64,000 bases of DNA from Rhabdophis nuchalis (GCA_039707465.1 CM077646.1:77710715-77774714), one strand, 5' to 3'; counted from the first letter of the stretch, positions 21,931-33,640 are shown. A program made the numbers and translations. The notes: generated by a model not told the origin, from the sequence alone.

Positions 21931-23549
21931 GATTGTCTCCATTGTTTGAGACATCACTCCTCTTCTTCTTACTTTAGCTGCTGCATTCAACCATGCTTAG
22001 CTAGATTGATAATTGGCTGCTTCTCTTAAAGTGATATTTCTATGCCGTATCCCATATAGTGAATAGATTGCTTGAATGCTTCCTTGTTTTTACAAAACAT
22101 TATCTCAAACATGGGGCCCCATCATAGCAATAGGGAGTGGGAAAGAACCAGTAGCAATTTCTTTTTCTTTTTCTCTTGCCGTGATTTTCATTTCCCAGGA
22201 CCTGCCACAGCTGGGCAAAGTGGAGAAATTATTCTCTCACTTTATTTTACTCTTCTTCTTTTTTGCTTTCTCCTATTTCTCCTAATCTCCTAGTTAGTTG
22301 AAGAAACTGGATGATTGGTTGGTGTTGTTTTCAGGAGGTTCCCTGATTTTTGAAGCCAGCAGCAGTAAAGGCAATTTCAGATCGATTTCTGCCTTAAGTG
22401 GCTGGGGAACAAAACAAAAAGACCCTTTTGCTGTTGAAGTGCCTTTCAGTCTAGTAAAATGAATGCTGAGCTTTACTCTTTTGGTTTCCCCATCTCTCCC
22501 ATCTACACCCTTTTTATATTTATGTCCTTAGAAAACATACCAAAAGGAGACAGACACTAAACTGTTTTCCTTTCAATAACTCTCCTTTGTGTTTCTGTTG
22601 TGCTTGAGACACTCCTCTGTGGACAAGTACATATTTACCCTTAAAACAAATATTCAAATATATTTACTTTTTATGTTTTCCATAAATGAGAGTGACTTCC
22701 AAGGAAACATATTTTGAACCAGGCTAGGTATCACTTCATTGTAAAAGGCTCCTGTGTTGTCTCCAAGAATGCTTGTTCTGCAGGTTAATGACATTGAAAA
22801 GATACCTTTTATTACATATATATGTATATTCCACACCACTACTTATTGCTTGTTTGTCATAGGTCTTTCTTTTATCTTGGCCATTTAGAACAATTTATGG
22901 GAGTGGATTAATTTAGCACCAGCGTGATTTAATTTTAGTCAATACAGGTTCAATAATGCCAGGCACAGTTTAATTCTTGCAGTTCATGCTTTGTGAGCCT
23001 TTAATGCTTGGTGTCCTTCAAAATGTTCCTGGAACATGTTCTGGTCTCTGGGTGTTTACATTTAGAACATGTATGCACATCTAGGAGTTGAAATCCAGTA
23101 CATTTGTAAGCTCTCAGGCTGGAAAAAGTGTTATACATAATTAGCAGTGAATAACTCACCATGAATTTAATGGGATTATTGATCTAGTAATACAGATTGA
23201 GGCCTCTTATCAGCAAATGATAAATGTATATTTACGGAAAATGTAAATAAAAGCCCCTCCTCCCCTACCAATAAATAAATGAATTTTTCTTCTTTTCCTT
23301 TAACAAGGTATGTAGACCTACATGGCAGACAGGAACTGCTGTAGGTAGACAGGGGTCAAGCTATATTGTCAATTGATTTTAAAGATAGCATTAGTCATAC
23401 TAATGCTAATTCTAATAATCATGATCATACTACTAACAAATGATAAGCAGAGGAAATGGTTATAATTATTATCCTAGTAATGGCATTGATTACAATAGTT
23501 TTCAAAAGAACTGGTAGGACCATAAAATAGACAAAGTAATAGAAAAAGA
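21931..23549. other. unique-looking sequence, nothing recognised
   Basis: No repeat ends, RNA genes or convincing coding frames. Pyrimidine-rich patches at 22150-22290 give spurious frames. Confidence 0.4.
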
Positions 23550-24010
23550 AAAGGCTAAAGTACTCTGGGCTTTAGAATTCAAGCAGACAGGGAACTGCCA
23601 CCTAATGCATCAGATGTCAACAAGAAAAACAAAAAAAGTCTGGATAGTGAGTGTGGCAGTACCTGGAGACAGCAGAACAGAAGAAAAAGAACTGGAGAAG
23701 ATAACAAAATACAAAGAATTGCAAATGGAAATAGAACAACTGTGGCAAAAGAAAGCCAAGGTAGTTCCAATAGTAACAGGCGCCTCAAGTGCAATCCCAA
23801 AACAACTGGAGCATCACTTGAATACTATCGGCATTGACAATTTCATCATCAGTCAATTGCAAAAGGCAGCTTTACTCAGAACAGCTTCGATCCTGAGGTG
23901 ATACATTTAAATCCCGCCTATCTCAGATCCTTGGGAAGGACTAGATGGGGAGACACAAATGTCATATCCATTCTGAGCATCTGCTGACTGTGCAACAAAC
24001 CATAATAATA
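23550..24010 (+). pseudogene. R4/Dong-like LINE C-terminus (restriction-like endonuclease region)
   Basis: The plus frames read LGFRIQADRELPPNASDVNK, then in the next frame VWIVSVAVPGDSRTEEKELE and KITKYKELQMEIEQLWQKKA, VVPIVTGASSAIPKQLE, and QLQKAALLRTASILR. In relatives the text is close to 'RPDIIV.NK....WIIDVAVPGDSR', carrying the PD-(D/E)XK endonuclease residues. Here P-D has become S-D, and D in 'IIDVAV' has become S, so catalysis would be lost. A frameshift near 23640 separates the two halves. A short (ATA)n tail follows at 24002. Confidence 0.6.
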
Positions 24011-24999
24011 AGATTATGGAGGAATGGGAGAATAATGATAACCATAGCACTGAAAATTGATTATTATAATAATGATTAGCATCTCCATTTTTAGCTTAGC
24101 CCATTTTGAACTTCCTGCCTATTTTTGTGTTTTAACATTTCCATTTCTGCTCCTGGGATGACTTTGACATCTCAATGCAGCTCCCATAAAAGTTGAGCAG
24201 CCTGTCCCAAATCATAAATTATGAATAACTTTCTAAATAGTCCATCAGTTTAAGTCAACCTTGAAAGATAGACAAAGATGTAAGCAATGTAAGTGTGTGC
24301 CAGGTTTAGGTACTCTTCTGTACCTTAACAACCCTGTGAATTGACATTATTATTTTTTAATTAAATAAGTAACATGAGTTCTGCTTCAAATATGCTTGCC
24401 ATAAGGTTAATGCAAATAGCATTTATAAAAAATTTCCAGTATTCAAAACTCATCAAACCAAGGTTTTCTAAATGTGCTGCAATGATAATTTAGCATATCT
24501 TAAACCTTTAATATTTTAATCACTCACTAGGGAAAATTAAGATCTGGTAAAATACAACTTTATTACACTGTTTTATTTTTCTAAGGAAAAAGATTTACAA
24601 TATAACTTTTGGCAACATGTCCTTTATTATAATGCACATGCCTGAATGTGTCAGGATATGGAAATTTCATATATTTTAGGAATCCACCAGGAGTGGCCAG
24701 TTAGTATTTCTGTTATGGTTTGGAGACCTGATCAGTAGTGGAAGATAGAGTTTGTAGAACATATTCCACCAATTGTTTATTTTTTTAACAAAATAAAATA
24801 AAATAAAATAATTTATTTATATGAAAGTATAAAGGCTCCATTGCCTGACTCTTGGTTTAGAAACTTAGTTGGTATAAATTGAGATGTCCTCTTTATACAG
24901 GTGACATGCAATTGTCTACCTCACTGTCATTTGTTAATATGGGAAAGTCCACATGCAATATGGAGAAATCCCTAACACAGATGAATAGTACTTTAACTT
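24011..24999. other. AT-rich sequence, nothing recognised
   Basis: Contains an (AAAAT)n patch at 24786-24812 but no repeat end or gene that I recognise. Confidence 0.4.
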
Positions 25000-25165
25000 A
25001 ACTTTAACTTTTTAAATTTTTAGCACAGGGATAATAATTTAATTTGGTTCTTAAATTTTATATATTGTCATGTTTATATATGTTTTTAAATTTCCTGTGC
25101 GCCGCCCCGAGTCCCTCTTGGGAAAGGGAGCAGTATATAAATTTAATAAAGTTAAAGTTAAAGAA
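25000..25165 (+). mobile_element. L2-type LINE 3' end
   Basis: The sequence 'gcgccgccccgagtccctct' followed by 'gggagcagtatataaattta' and ATAAAG is the L2 terminal motif, as at 640 and 43700. It is 5'-truncated to about 165 bp. Confidence 0.8.
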
Positions 25166-25199
25166 TAGTAGAACTAAAGACTCCTTTGGCAGTCTTATT

Positions 25200-25275
25200 A
25201 GTGAAAGAAGACTATAAAGCACTGTGAAGCAATATATAAGTCTAAGTGCTGTTGCTGTTGCTATTGCTATTCCAT
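25200..25275 (+). mobile_element. snake-type SINE, 3' end only
   Basis: 'ctataaagcactgtgaagca' then 'atataagtctaagtgctgtt' and a (GCTGTT/GCTATT)n tail. This is the 3' terminus of the SINE at 38458. Confidence 0.75.
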
Positions 25276-25500
25276 TCCTGTGCATTTCAGATTTTTTTTT
25301 TTCCTAAGTGTAAAATCTTACTTTTCTCAGCACTAAATTGCATATTTTTGAATTGGGCCCAGTGTTCAGGTCTGTCAAGATCCTTCTGGATTTTGCTTGA
25401 TGATCAGCCTCCAGACCTTATTTCAGTGTCTTTTCCAAGGCTGATCAAGTCAGAAGGACCTAGGATCCATGTGGAATCGTTTTCTTTGGGATATTTCTTC
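25276..25500 (-). mobile_element. CR1-like LINE fragment, antisense
   Basis: The minus strand reads 'gcagtttagtgctgag'-like text and AEKSKILHLGKK-type coding (from 'aagtgtaaaatcttactttt'), which matches SKVLHLGNKNEMHRY in the CR1 copy at 37480. The remainder ('caggtctgtcaagatccttc') is a phrase I associate with CR1-like sauropsid repeats. Diverged. Confidence 0.5.
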
Positions 25501-26576
25501 TTGATCCTTTTCCGGTAAAAAGGCACTGTCACTCCTATATATCAGCATAGGTGTTTAAATATCATTGCTCTTAAAATCTTAATAGCCATCTATCTTGCTA
25601 ATTTTTGCCTTGAACAACATGTTTTTGCTAGAACCTGTCTCAGCTTCTGGAGGTCTCTTGGACATTCATTCCAGCAATATGGAAGAATTTTCTAAAGCCT
25701 TCTCATAGACTTTCCATCTTCCTCTCCCTCTCCCCACTTAGGTCTAACCTAAAGCCCTGATATTTCATCTTGATATCCAAAAGTCTGACCTTGCTTAAAT
25801 TTTGAAAGTTATAAAACTGAATTAACTGAAAAATAACTTTATATTGTAGGGGCCAGACATTTTCGTATAGTCCTCTAAGGAACACAGTTTAGCTCAATCA
25901 GAAAGTCTCTAGTTGAAGATCACCAACTAGTACTTCACCACTCAAAATGTAATGCTTTTTACATTATGGTTTGGCAAATCAACCTTCCTTCTATAAAGCT
26001 GTAAAATCCAACTTCTTTCAAATTTGCATTAAGTCACATTAGGCTGTATTACAGATGTCTAATGTAACCAACCTGAATATTTTAATTCAGCAATTTTAAA
26101 ATCAATTATCTCTTACAAAAAAAGCACAAAGAAAAGTGGCTATTACAAATAATAGAAAAGCTTTGCAAAAAAAGGAGAAGAAAATTGCCTTCCTGTATTA
26201 TAGGGTCATAGAAGAAAATTAATGCCACTGAAGAGGAAAGTGCCTTTTATATAATTAAAATGAATTATACACTCATCAAAATATATTACTTACATAATAT
26301 ATCTCAATTTTTAAGCGGACTTTTGTGTTGTTTGCTTGGATTTCACTGTGTATGCTCTATTTTGAATTACAATAAGCAGATGTACATATATCTGCAAGGT
26401 AAGATGAATAAGAATAATGCAGCTATTAATAGAAGAAATATGAGCATATATTTATATTTTTATATATAAAATTACACATATTTAGATCTATTGATTTCAG
26501 CAGGAAATAGTAAATATTCATTGTTAATCTTCTTGCTGAAATTTATTGAATTTAAGAATTCAAAATTCTATTGCAC
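25501..26576. other. AT-rich sequence, nothing recognised
   Basis: No repeat ends, RNA genes or coding signal seen. Confidence 0.4.
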
Positions 26577-26763
26577 CTATATAGCAATAGCAATAGAATT
26601 TTGACTAGTGCTCTACAGCATTCTCTGGGCAGTTTACAGAGTCAGCATATTGCCCCCAAGAAACTGGGTCCTCATGTTACCGACTTTGGAAGGATAAAGT
26701 CTGAATCAACCTTGAGCCTCATCAGGATCAAACTCCAGGTTGTGGGCAGAGTTTGCTTGCAGT

Positions 26764-27569
26764 TGTTGTGGCCCTTTGGCTGTCAGCAGAGCTAGCTGCA
26801 GAGTTAGACGAAGAGGAGATTGAGGGAGAGCCTGGCCAGCTTTCTAGCCTTTGGAAGGCTCTGATAAGGAAACAGCATCAGAGCCAGAGCCAGGGAATTC
26901 CATCCGCCCCCAGGTGGAGAGGCAGCTGTCTTCGGCAGGCTGAGTTGAGTGAGTGGGAGGAACAGATTGGGCCCATAATAGATGTGCATATGCATAAAGA
27001 GGAAAGGAGAGGAGAGCAAAGGAAAGCAATAAGCCAGCTCTCAGGGAGAGGCAGACGCAGATGATAGCCAGCCTCCTCCCTGGCTGGGAAATAAATAGTA
27101 GTAGTTCATGGAGAACAAGGGTATCCATGGCTATCATTATGGATGCCTAAGGACACCCTCCGGGATGGAGAGATAGGCAGGATATTTCTCAATGCCATTT
27201 GCAGGGAATCATAAGCAGGTGAAGACATCTGCTTGGGAATACCCTGAAGCAAATGGTGAGCCACTGTGTGAGACAGAATGCTGGACTGGATGGGCTGTGG
27301 CCTGTTCTAGCAAGGCTGTTCTTATGTTCTTCTTCTGTTCTAGTAGGGGTTTGGGAGTGGCCAGTTGTCACAGACAACCTCTTGCTTTTAGGATACAGCG
27401 AGCAATTCAGATTTCTTGGCCTGGTCTGATGAAACTAATGACATTTGATTGTTGTTTATCCATGTGAATAAAAGACTGTTCCTACCCTGCTTCAAAGGGG
27501 TTTGTTTGAACTCATGAGTTCATGAGCTTATCATTACTTGCTAAGGCTGAATCAGGCTGAATCAGAACA
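26764..27569 (+). mobile_element. solo LTR (TGTTRTGG...AGAACA family) with 5-bp duplication
   Basis: Starts TGTTGTGGCCC and ends CAGAACA. Flanked by identical gcagt at 26759-26763 and 27570-27574. 'gaataaaaga' at 27468 is a polyadenylation signal in the expected place. The first 80 bp align by eye with the complement of the LTR at 35903-36494 (TGTTATGGCCC..., 'gtcagcagagct', 'gaggagattgag' with 'gaggaggttggg'). No internal viral genes remain, so it arose by LTR-LTR recombination. About 260 bp of a different repeat (27085-27350) is embedded. Confidence 0.82.
27085..27350 (-). repeat. unnamed dispersed repeat inside the LTR
   Basis: The complement reads 'aacataagaacagccttgct' then 'cagcccatccagtccagcat', the same family as 20005-20160. 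It interrupts the LTR between its U3-like part and its polyadenylation end. Insertion boundaries are approximate. Confidence 0.45.
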
Positions 27570-27612
27570 GCAGTTCTGTACTTTATCATCTGTGTGACCA
27601 GAGCTCACATAT

Positions 27613-28465
27613 TGTTACAATAGATAGGTAGGGCTACAACATACATAGGTTTTATGTGGAATAGGTTCAATTCTTTAGGTCTCCAGTAGCAAATCAGCAT
27701 AATTTTTATCATAATAATTAATTCCTATGATAATTAATTTGTATGATAATGACTTTTTAAGGTCATTAAAACAAATTAGATTATTTAGGAAGGTGGGCCT
27801 GAGCACTTACTTAAATTTGCCACACGATTAATTCACGAAAGCAAACTAAATAAAAGCAGGTAGGGTCTCTTTTTAATATCACTATTCTTTTCTTCTGGTC
27901 AGCATGAGAACCTGTTTACAGTATGCACATACGAATGTTTAGTGGAACCACTACATCTGGAATTTAAAAATCCAGGTTACCAGTAGATGGTAGTACAGAA
28001 ATAGAGAAAAATCTATGGTTTTGCTACCATCTGATAGTCATCCAGAGTTTTGTAACCCACATTAAATAATGCTACTTAGCAGACTAGGTGATGATCTCAG
28101 ACACTGGCAGGTACACATTGTGCTTGGCCATAATTGTTTACATTTTGTTTACTGAACAAACCATTTAAATATTTTAATACATAGATGTCATATCTCTTGA
28201 TTATAAATAAAAATGACTAAGTGCACAGAACCAAAGATGATTTAGTACAATGTATACATCTGATTTTTGCTTTCTCAGCTTTGTGAACATACAACTCACA
28301 TGAAGAAAAGCACCTCTGTAATATGCTGCATTTTTCTTTTCCTCTTTTTTAAAAAAAATCTTGTCATACTCTCCAGTAGTACCAGAGAGCAACAGTATAA
28401 AAAAGAGAAAACTATATCAGCTATCCTGGGTTAATGTGAAATATGTTGTAATTACTGCAACTTAG
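27613..28465. other. unique-looking sequence, one near-CTCF motif
   Basis: Nothing recognised except CCAGTAGATGGTAG at 27979-27992, one mismatch from the CTCF core CCASYAGRKGGCRS. Confidence 0.35.
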
Positions 28466-28562
28466 TGGTGTCAAACATGAGGCCCATGGGTCAAATTCAT
28501 CATGCGCTGGCCAGGCCCACCCCAGTTTAGCGAAGGTCTAACTTGAGAAGGTCTAACTTGAT
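28466..28562. mobile_element. hAT (Charlie-like) fragment
   Basis: 'tagtggtgtcaaacatgagg' plus 'ggcccaccccagttta' matches the element at 9114. The right end is lost, and the 'aaggtctaacttgag' phrase is duplicated there. Confidence 0.6.
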
Positions 28563-29153
28563 GAGGTAGAAAACAAAAACTTCATTACAATTCATCAAGA
28601 CAAGTTCTACTGTGTTTGGGATAGCATAGAGTCTATTATGACCAATATTCCATAATTGTTGTACCTTTTTCCCCATTTATTATATATAAAACAAGACGCA
28701 GAACAGAATTATCTCACATTATAACTTAAACAAAATATTTCCAGGGTTAAAGAGGTTTGAGACCCTGAGTTCAACAACAGAATATATTACTTCAGTGCTG
28801 AAAAAACCTCTAAAATTATAATGAGATGGATTCATCTCCATCCTCATTATGCTAATCCAGATTCCTTTAGGAACATCCAAGATAAAAAGCTGAAACTGAC
28901 AGAACCTATTTGTGGATAAGCAACAGGCCTGCACTCTCATATCTGAAGTACATGTTCATTCAACACAAATGCTTTGTTCCTAATCTCTTGAGCTGTACTT
29001 CATTAGACATGTAAAAACCACTCTTGTATAATTTGACAAGGTTGGAAGAATGTAAGGAAAGTTGAGGTGTTGAATTGTTACATACATGTTACTCTTGACC
29101 AGGTGTTTCCCCCCACACACACACTGGTATCTAATAGAACACTTTTTAAGTTA
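28563..29153. other. unique-looking sequence, nothing recognised
   Basis: No repeat ends or genes recognised. Confidence 0.4.
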
Positions 29154-29497
29154 CCGTATTTTTCGAGTATAAGACACACTTTTTCCCCTCAAAAAAGAAG
29201 CTGAAAATCTGGGTGGGTCTCATACACTAAATACAGCATTTTTTGCCTCCCGAAACCCCATCCCCTTCACCAAAATGGTGGTGCATAGCCTTTAGGAGGC
29301 TTCCAGAGTGCTCCTGGGGGCTGGGGAGGGTAAAATGAGTGAAAAATGGGCCACTCTAGAAGCCTCCTAAAGGCTATTCATGAAAAACGGGCCATTTTTG
29401 GGAGATCTGCAGAGTGCAAAACTTTTTTTAAAATTTGCCTCCTCAAAATCTTGACGTGTCTTATACTCCGGTGCATCTTATACTCCGAAAAATACAG
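29154..29497. mobile_element. TA-target DNA transposon (Tc1/mariner type), non-autonomous
   Basis: Ends CCGTATTTTTCGAGTATAAG and CTTATACTCCGAAAAATACAG are inverted repeats, each flanked by TA (29152-29153, 29498-29499). 344 bp, with 'ctttaggaggcttc' inverted in the middle. No transposase. Confidence 0.82.
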
Positions 29498-29499
29498 TA

Positions 29500-30062
29500 T
29501 TTTATTCAAATAAAATATATAGAACATTGACGTTACATTTACCAAAAGATGGAAATCTCTAGAAGAAAGCTCCTTTGATTCTTGAACTTTGTGTCAAACA
29601 ACACCAAAACGTATATGACTGTGCCACTGAAATTTGAGCTTATTTTTAGAGATCCACTGCTTACAAAGGACAGATGGATAGAAGGTCCATTGTATGGAAT
29701 GTGGCTTATTTCGGAATAACCACATATGAAATTGAACTGTCAATTCATCGAATATCTTCTCAGAACTGCAGTACAGATAAAGAGCCCCAGATAGTTTTCC
29801 TCATTTGCTATGGAAAATCTTAAGGTCTATTCCCCCCAGTGCTGAAAACAAACGCTAATCATTATTGATACTGAGAAATATGGAAAAATATGAAGCAGAC
29901 ACTTTGGCTGTTTCAAAGGCAACTTAGTTGCTTTCTTACTTTATGGATTCCATAACAGAATTACATCCTATAACATATCTTTGTCAAAAAGCTCAAGAAT
30001 ATTTTTTAAGTGGATGTTTCTGGGTTATTTCAAACATGACCTAGAGAACTAGAATTTCCAAT
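29500..30062. other. unique-looking sequence, nothing recognised
   Basis: No repeat ends or genes recognised. Confidence 0.4.
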
Positions 30063-30160
30063 AAGCCAGTTTGCTCCTCTAGTGGTTAAGGCAACAGATT
30101 AGAAGCTAGGAAACACACAATTTCCTGGTTTCTAGACCACTACCTTCACCACTACAGTAA
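30063..30160 (+). mobile_element. tRNA-derived SINE head fragment
   Basis: 'tctagtggttaaggcaacag' followed by 'ttagaagctaggaaac' is an A-box-bearing tRNA-like head of a SINE type seen in squamates. The B-box part is scrambled, with an inverted 'ctggtttctagaccac' piece next to it. Confidence 0.45.
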
Positions 30161-30350
30161 ACAGGCTCTTAACTTTTCTTAATTGTTCCTATTATGCTGC
30201 ATCTACCCATCCCATCATTTCCTGCAAGAGAGGCATGTTGCGAGTGCTCTCAGCTATAAAGTTTCATCAGAGAGGACCTAGGAGAAAAGGTTTTTGTGCC
30301 ATGGTATGTGGCCCTGTGCAACATCTATCCCTCCTAAGGTAGGACGGGCC

Positions 30351-30476
30351 CAGTGGTGGGATTTACTTACCTTCCCTACCGGTTCGCAAATGTGCCTTCT
30401 GTGCATGCACAGTGCTTGTGCATTACATCGGGGTGAGTGGGCAGAGCCTCATACAGCCAGCTGAGTACCACCTCTG
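30351..30476. mobile_element. hAT MITE (CAGTGGTGGGATTCA family), copy 5
   Basis: 126 bp. Ends CAGTGGTGGGATTTAC and TGAGTACCACCTCTG. Flanks gacgggcc and gactggcc agree at 7 of 8. Confidence 0.82.
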
Positions 30477-30708
30477 GACTGGCCCCAGCCTTCTCAAAAC
30501 ATAGTTTTCTCATGATAAAGTGGGGCCTGCTAGATGCTGCATGATCCCTAACTGGTCTGCTTTGCCATCATTCTTTATTATTTTTAAGGTTGTTTTTTTT
30601 TAATTTAAATAATTGTGGTTTTCTATGGTCTTGATGAAATATATTTCATTTATTATGCACGTCACTCAGAGTACTATGTGAAATGGACAGGTGCACAAAT
30701 GGGACAGA

Positions 30709-30818
30709 GAGATGGAGATGGAGATGGAGATAGATAGATAGGTAGGTAGGTAGGTAGGTAGGTAGGTAGGTAGGTAGAGAGATAGAGAGATAGAGAGAGA
30801 GATAGAGAGATAGATAGA
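30709..30818. repeat. compound microsatellite (GGAGAT)n-(GATA)n-(GGTA)n-(GAGATA)n
   Basis: Four related unit types follow each other over 110 bp, including ten or so GGTA units at 30740-30776. A composite array of this kind grows by successive unit mutation and expansion. Confidence 0.92.
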
Positions 30819-31060
30819 ATAACATTGAACTCATTAGGAAACCGATGATTATTGTAAATATAAAATATGAGTTAAGGTCTTTTTCTTTTATTTCTTAGTC
30901 TGTATTTTAGTGTATAGTTTTGATTTATTTTAAAAAGACACATATCTTTAAAATTAAAGACTGGACTGTCTTGTAAAAATAAAAAGACATAGGAGGAGCA
31001 ATATTTCAAATATTGCCTGAAGTTATCTGTTGGGCTGGGCTGGGCTGCAGTACCAGATTA

Positions 31061-31074
31061 CCACTAGATGGCAG
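31061..31074 (+). promoter_or_regulatory. CTCF-like motif
   Basis: CCACTAGATGGCAG matches the vertebrate CTCF core CCASYAGRKGGCRS at every position. It follows a short (TGGGC)n stretch. Occupancy cannot be judged from sequence. Confidence 0.5.
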
Positions 31075-31149
31075 CATGCCAGCTCATCATAGGCCCCCAT
31101 ATTTTTGCTGCACAGAACTGAAAGTCGGTAGAGATTCTCAGTCGTCCAG

Positions 31150-31320
31150 GTCATGGTTGTCCAAAAGGTGCTTTTTCAGGAGACAACTGGACTTTCTTGC
31201 TTTTTCTTTGAAGACGTTTTGCTTCTGAAGAAGCTCCTTGGATGAGAAGTGAGACGTCTTCAAAGAAAAAACAAGAAAGTCCAGTTGCCTCCTGAAAAAG
31301 CACCTTTGGGACTGTCCAGA
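31150..31320. repeat. foldback of about 150 bp
   Basis: The left arm 'aaggtgctttttcaggagac', 'aactggactttcttg', 'ctttgaagacgt' pairs with the right arm 'acgtcttcaaag', 'caagaaagtccagtt', 'cctcctgaaaaagcaccttt', with a loop at about 31216-31247. The text resembles a widespread vertebrate dispersed repeat that I cannot class. Frames here are shadows. Confidence 0.8.
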
Positions 31321-33359
31321 ACTGGTAGCCCCTGTTCTGCTCCTTTTACATTTTGGAGAGTTGCAGAACTATGGATTATAATTGGGAAGTCCGTGATGCA
31401 AACAAGGATTTGGGAATACCTCTAAAGAGAAGTAACAAACTAAAAACTGCTTGGAATAGAGACTGAGAAGAATATGAACCAATGGAAGGGAGAGACAGCC
31501 CATTGCCACACATAATTTGTTTTGGGATTCCCTGATTCATAACATGCTTGATGCCAGCAACTTTAAACAATGCATAATCAGAAGTTGGGATTGTGATCAT
31601 CAAACAAAAACATGTTTTCCTGTTGAAAGGAGATATAAAGGATGAAAAAAAATATTAATCAATGCCCAGGCTGCATCTATTCAAGATGGATTTCTTTTTT
31701 TCTCTGTTTTTAAATTCAATTAACAGGAAAATGGTGTCACCTTTCACTTCTCTGATATGTAGCTTTTCACACACAAGGAAATTTAGTCAATCAGCTGTTC
31801 AGGACCAAGCTAGATAATAGTCTTCGCCACTTGCCCATGTTTTTAAATGAATAATGTATTTTTTAGTTCCCCATTCCCTTTACCATCTCCTTCTTTTGCA
31901 TTTTAAATTTATGTATGTATATGCTGTCCTTTAACCAAGTGATATTCTAAACCAAATTAAAGCTTGCTTTAAACATCTTCTCATTTATTTATTTCCTTCT
32001 GTAAAACAGATAACAGAAAAGAAATATGTTCTTGCTTTCTTTAGTCAGCAAGTATGCCCATGCCTCACCTAAACAAATATTTGGGTTATCTTAATGTCTA
32101 TCAAAGAATAAACAGTTACTTTCTAGCTTCCTCCAACAAAATTTTGTAGACAGATATTGTATGTATTTTAATTATCCCAATCAATTCTTTTAAAAAGCAG
32201 TCAGCCATGTTATCTCAATGTTGTAAACTATTGAAAGTGCTAATATCAACTCTGAAAAGAACCTGGCTGAAGCCATCTTTCACTGCCTCATAGTTGTTAT
32301 AAACCCTGAGAGGGAGAACGGAGGGGAGAGTAGATATACTGCCTAAGAGTCAAAACAAAAAGGTTTTCCTATGGGAGCCAAGGTCATCTCAATAGGTGGT
32401 AATTGAAGGAAAGGAGTGACTGTTGAGGATATCTCCGATAGAAGACAGACAGTTGTGCAACGGAATTTGCAGCAAGAGATATGTTGCCAGATGTTCACAC
32501 TAATAGTCACAGACACTGATAGTAAAAACAAGTAGACTTTACTTGTGGTGGAGAAATAAACTACCTCTTCACAAACAGTGATAGTCTTGAATCAAAATAC
32601 AGTCTATAACTCAAACAGTTGGCTTACAGTCGTTCAATCCACCAACCTCCTTGCTTCTTTGCCTTTCACTGATCTAACCCGACATTCAGAGTCTCCATTC
32701 AAAACTATCAGCGTCTAACTGTGATTCCGGCTCCCTCTTATGGCTGAGTTAGGAAGCAGCAGCCAATTACATTACACTGTATCATTTAAAGTTACAAATA
32801 TCATTTCAATCATGGCTTATATATATATGTATTGCCAACCCAATACTACGATTATAGTCCTAACAGTGACCAGGCACCCTGCCAGCTACTTTCATTGGGA
32901 ATGTGATCCATGACATCTGGGAGGGGGAACATTTGCTCTTTTAATTAGGAGAAAAGCACAGGAACTTTTAGAGTTGCTTTTCACCAGCTGTGGTGGTCTC
33001 ATTACATTTTTATGTTCTAGATTTCCAAGATAGGTCTCTGTTTCATTTTTATTACTGAATTCTGCATCTGTAGGGTGTATTCTTTTTAAACTAATAACTT
33101 AGTTGCCTATTTTTAGTATATAATTTGCTCTTACTGAAATAGCAAGGTCTCTGAATCAGTCCCACTTTATTTAATTTTTTTCTTTGCAGATTTCTCCCTT
33201 AAATCTACACTGAGTTGGTATGTGTGAACTTCTGCTACAACAGTATAGTTGATTTTGATCTACTATTATCTGTAAGCTATTGAAAATATATTCATGTCAA
33301 TTTTAGCTTTCAGATGCAACTATATACAGCGGTTATGATAGAAGTGTTCCAATATCACA
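31321..33359. other. mostly unique-looking; possible solo LTR at 32480-32871
   Basis: No gene recognised. On the minus strand 32871 downwards begins TGTTAGGACTATAATCG, has a TATATATATAAG box-like stretch near 32820 and looks LTR-like. No end or target duplication could be fixed, so this is only a suggestion. Confidence 0.3.
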
Positions 33360-33640
33360 GGGGTTGCCACAAAGAAGAGGGGGTTAATCAAAGCACCTGA
33401 AGGAAGGAGAAGAAGCAATGGGTGGAAACTAATCAAGGAGAGAGCCAACCTAGAACTAAGGAGAAATTTCCCAACAGTTAACCTCTAGAAGTTGTGAATG
33501 CTCCAACACTGGAAGTTTTTAAGAAGAATTGGACAACTATTTGTCTGAAATAGTATATACTATATATGGTTTCTGCTTGAGTAGAAAGTTGGATTAGAAG
33601 ACCTCCAAGATCCCTTCCAAATCTGTTATTCTGAGGGAGA
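33360..33640 (+). mobile_element. CR1 LINE 3' end
   Basis: 'gaagcaatgggtggaaacta', 'gagaaatttcccaacagtta', 'ctccaacactggaagttttt', 'gttggattagaagacctcca' and 'aatctgttattctg' are in sense order, equivalent to 37990-38235 in the longer copy. It is truncated and decayed. Confidence 0.88.

Larger units (their letters stand above)
26577..27612 (-). mobile_element. snake-type SINE, antisense, interrupted by a solo LTR
   Basis: SINE text runs 26577-26763 ('cagtttacagagtcagcata', 'aaccttgagcctcatcagga') and resumes at 27570-27612 ('cagttctgtactttatcatc' corresponding to 'gcagtactgcactctaacca' in the intact copy at 62888). The 5-mer gcagt ends the first part and starts the second, as a target duplication. 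Confidence 0.8.

Noticed and set aside
32480..32871. possible third solo LTR
   Set aside because: It begins TGTTAGG on minus and has a TATA-like stretch, but neither the other end nor a target duplication could be located, so it is mentioned only as a suggestion in the gap entry.
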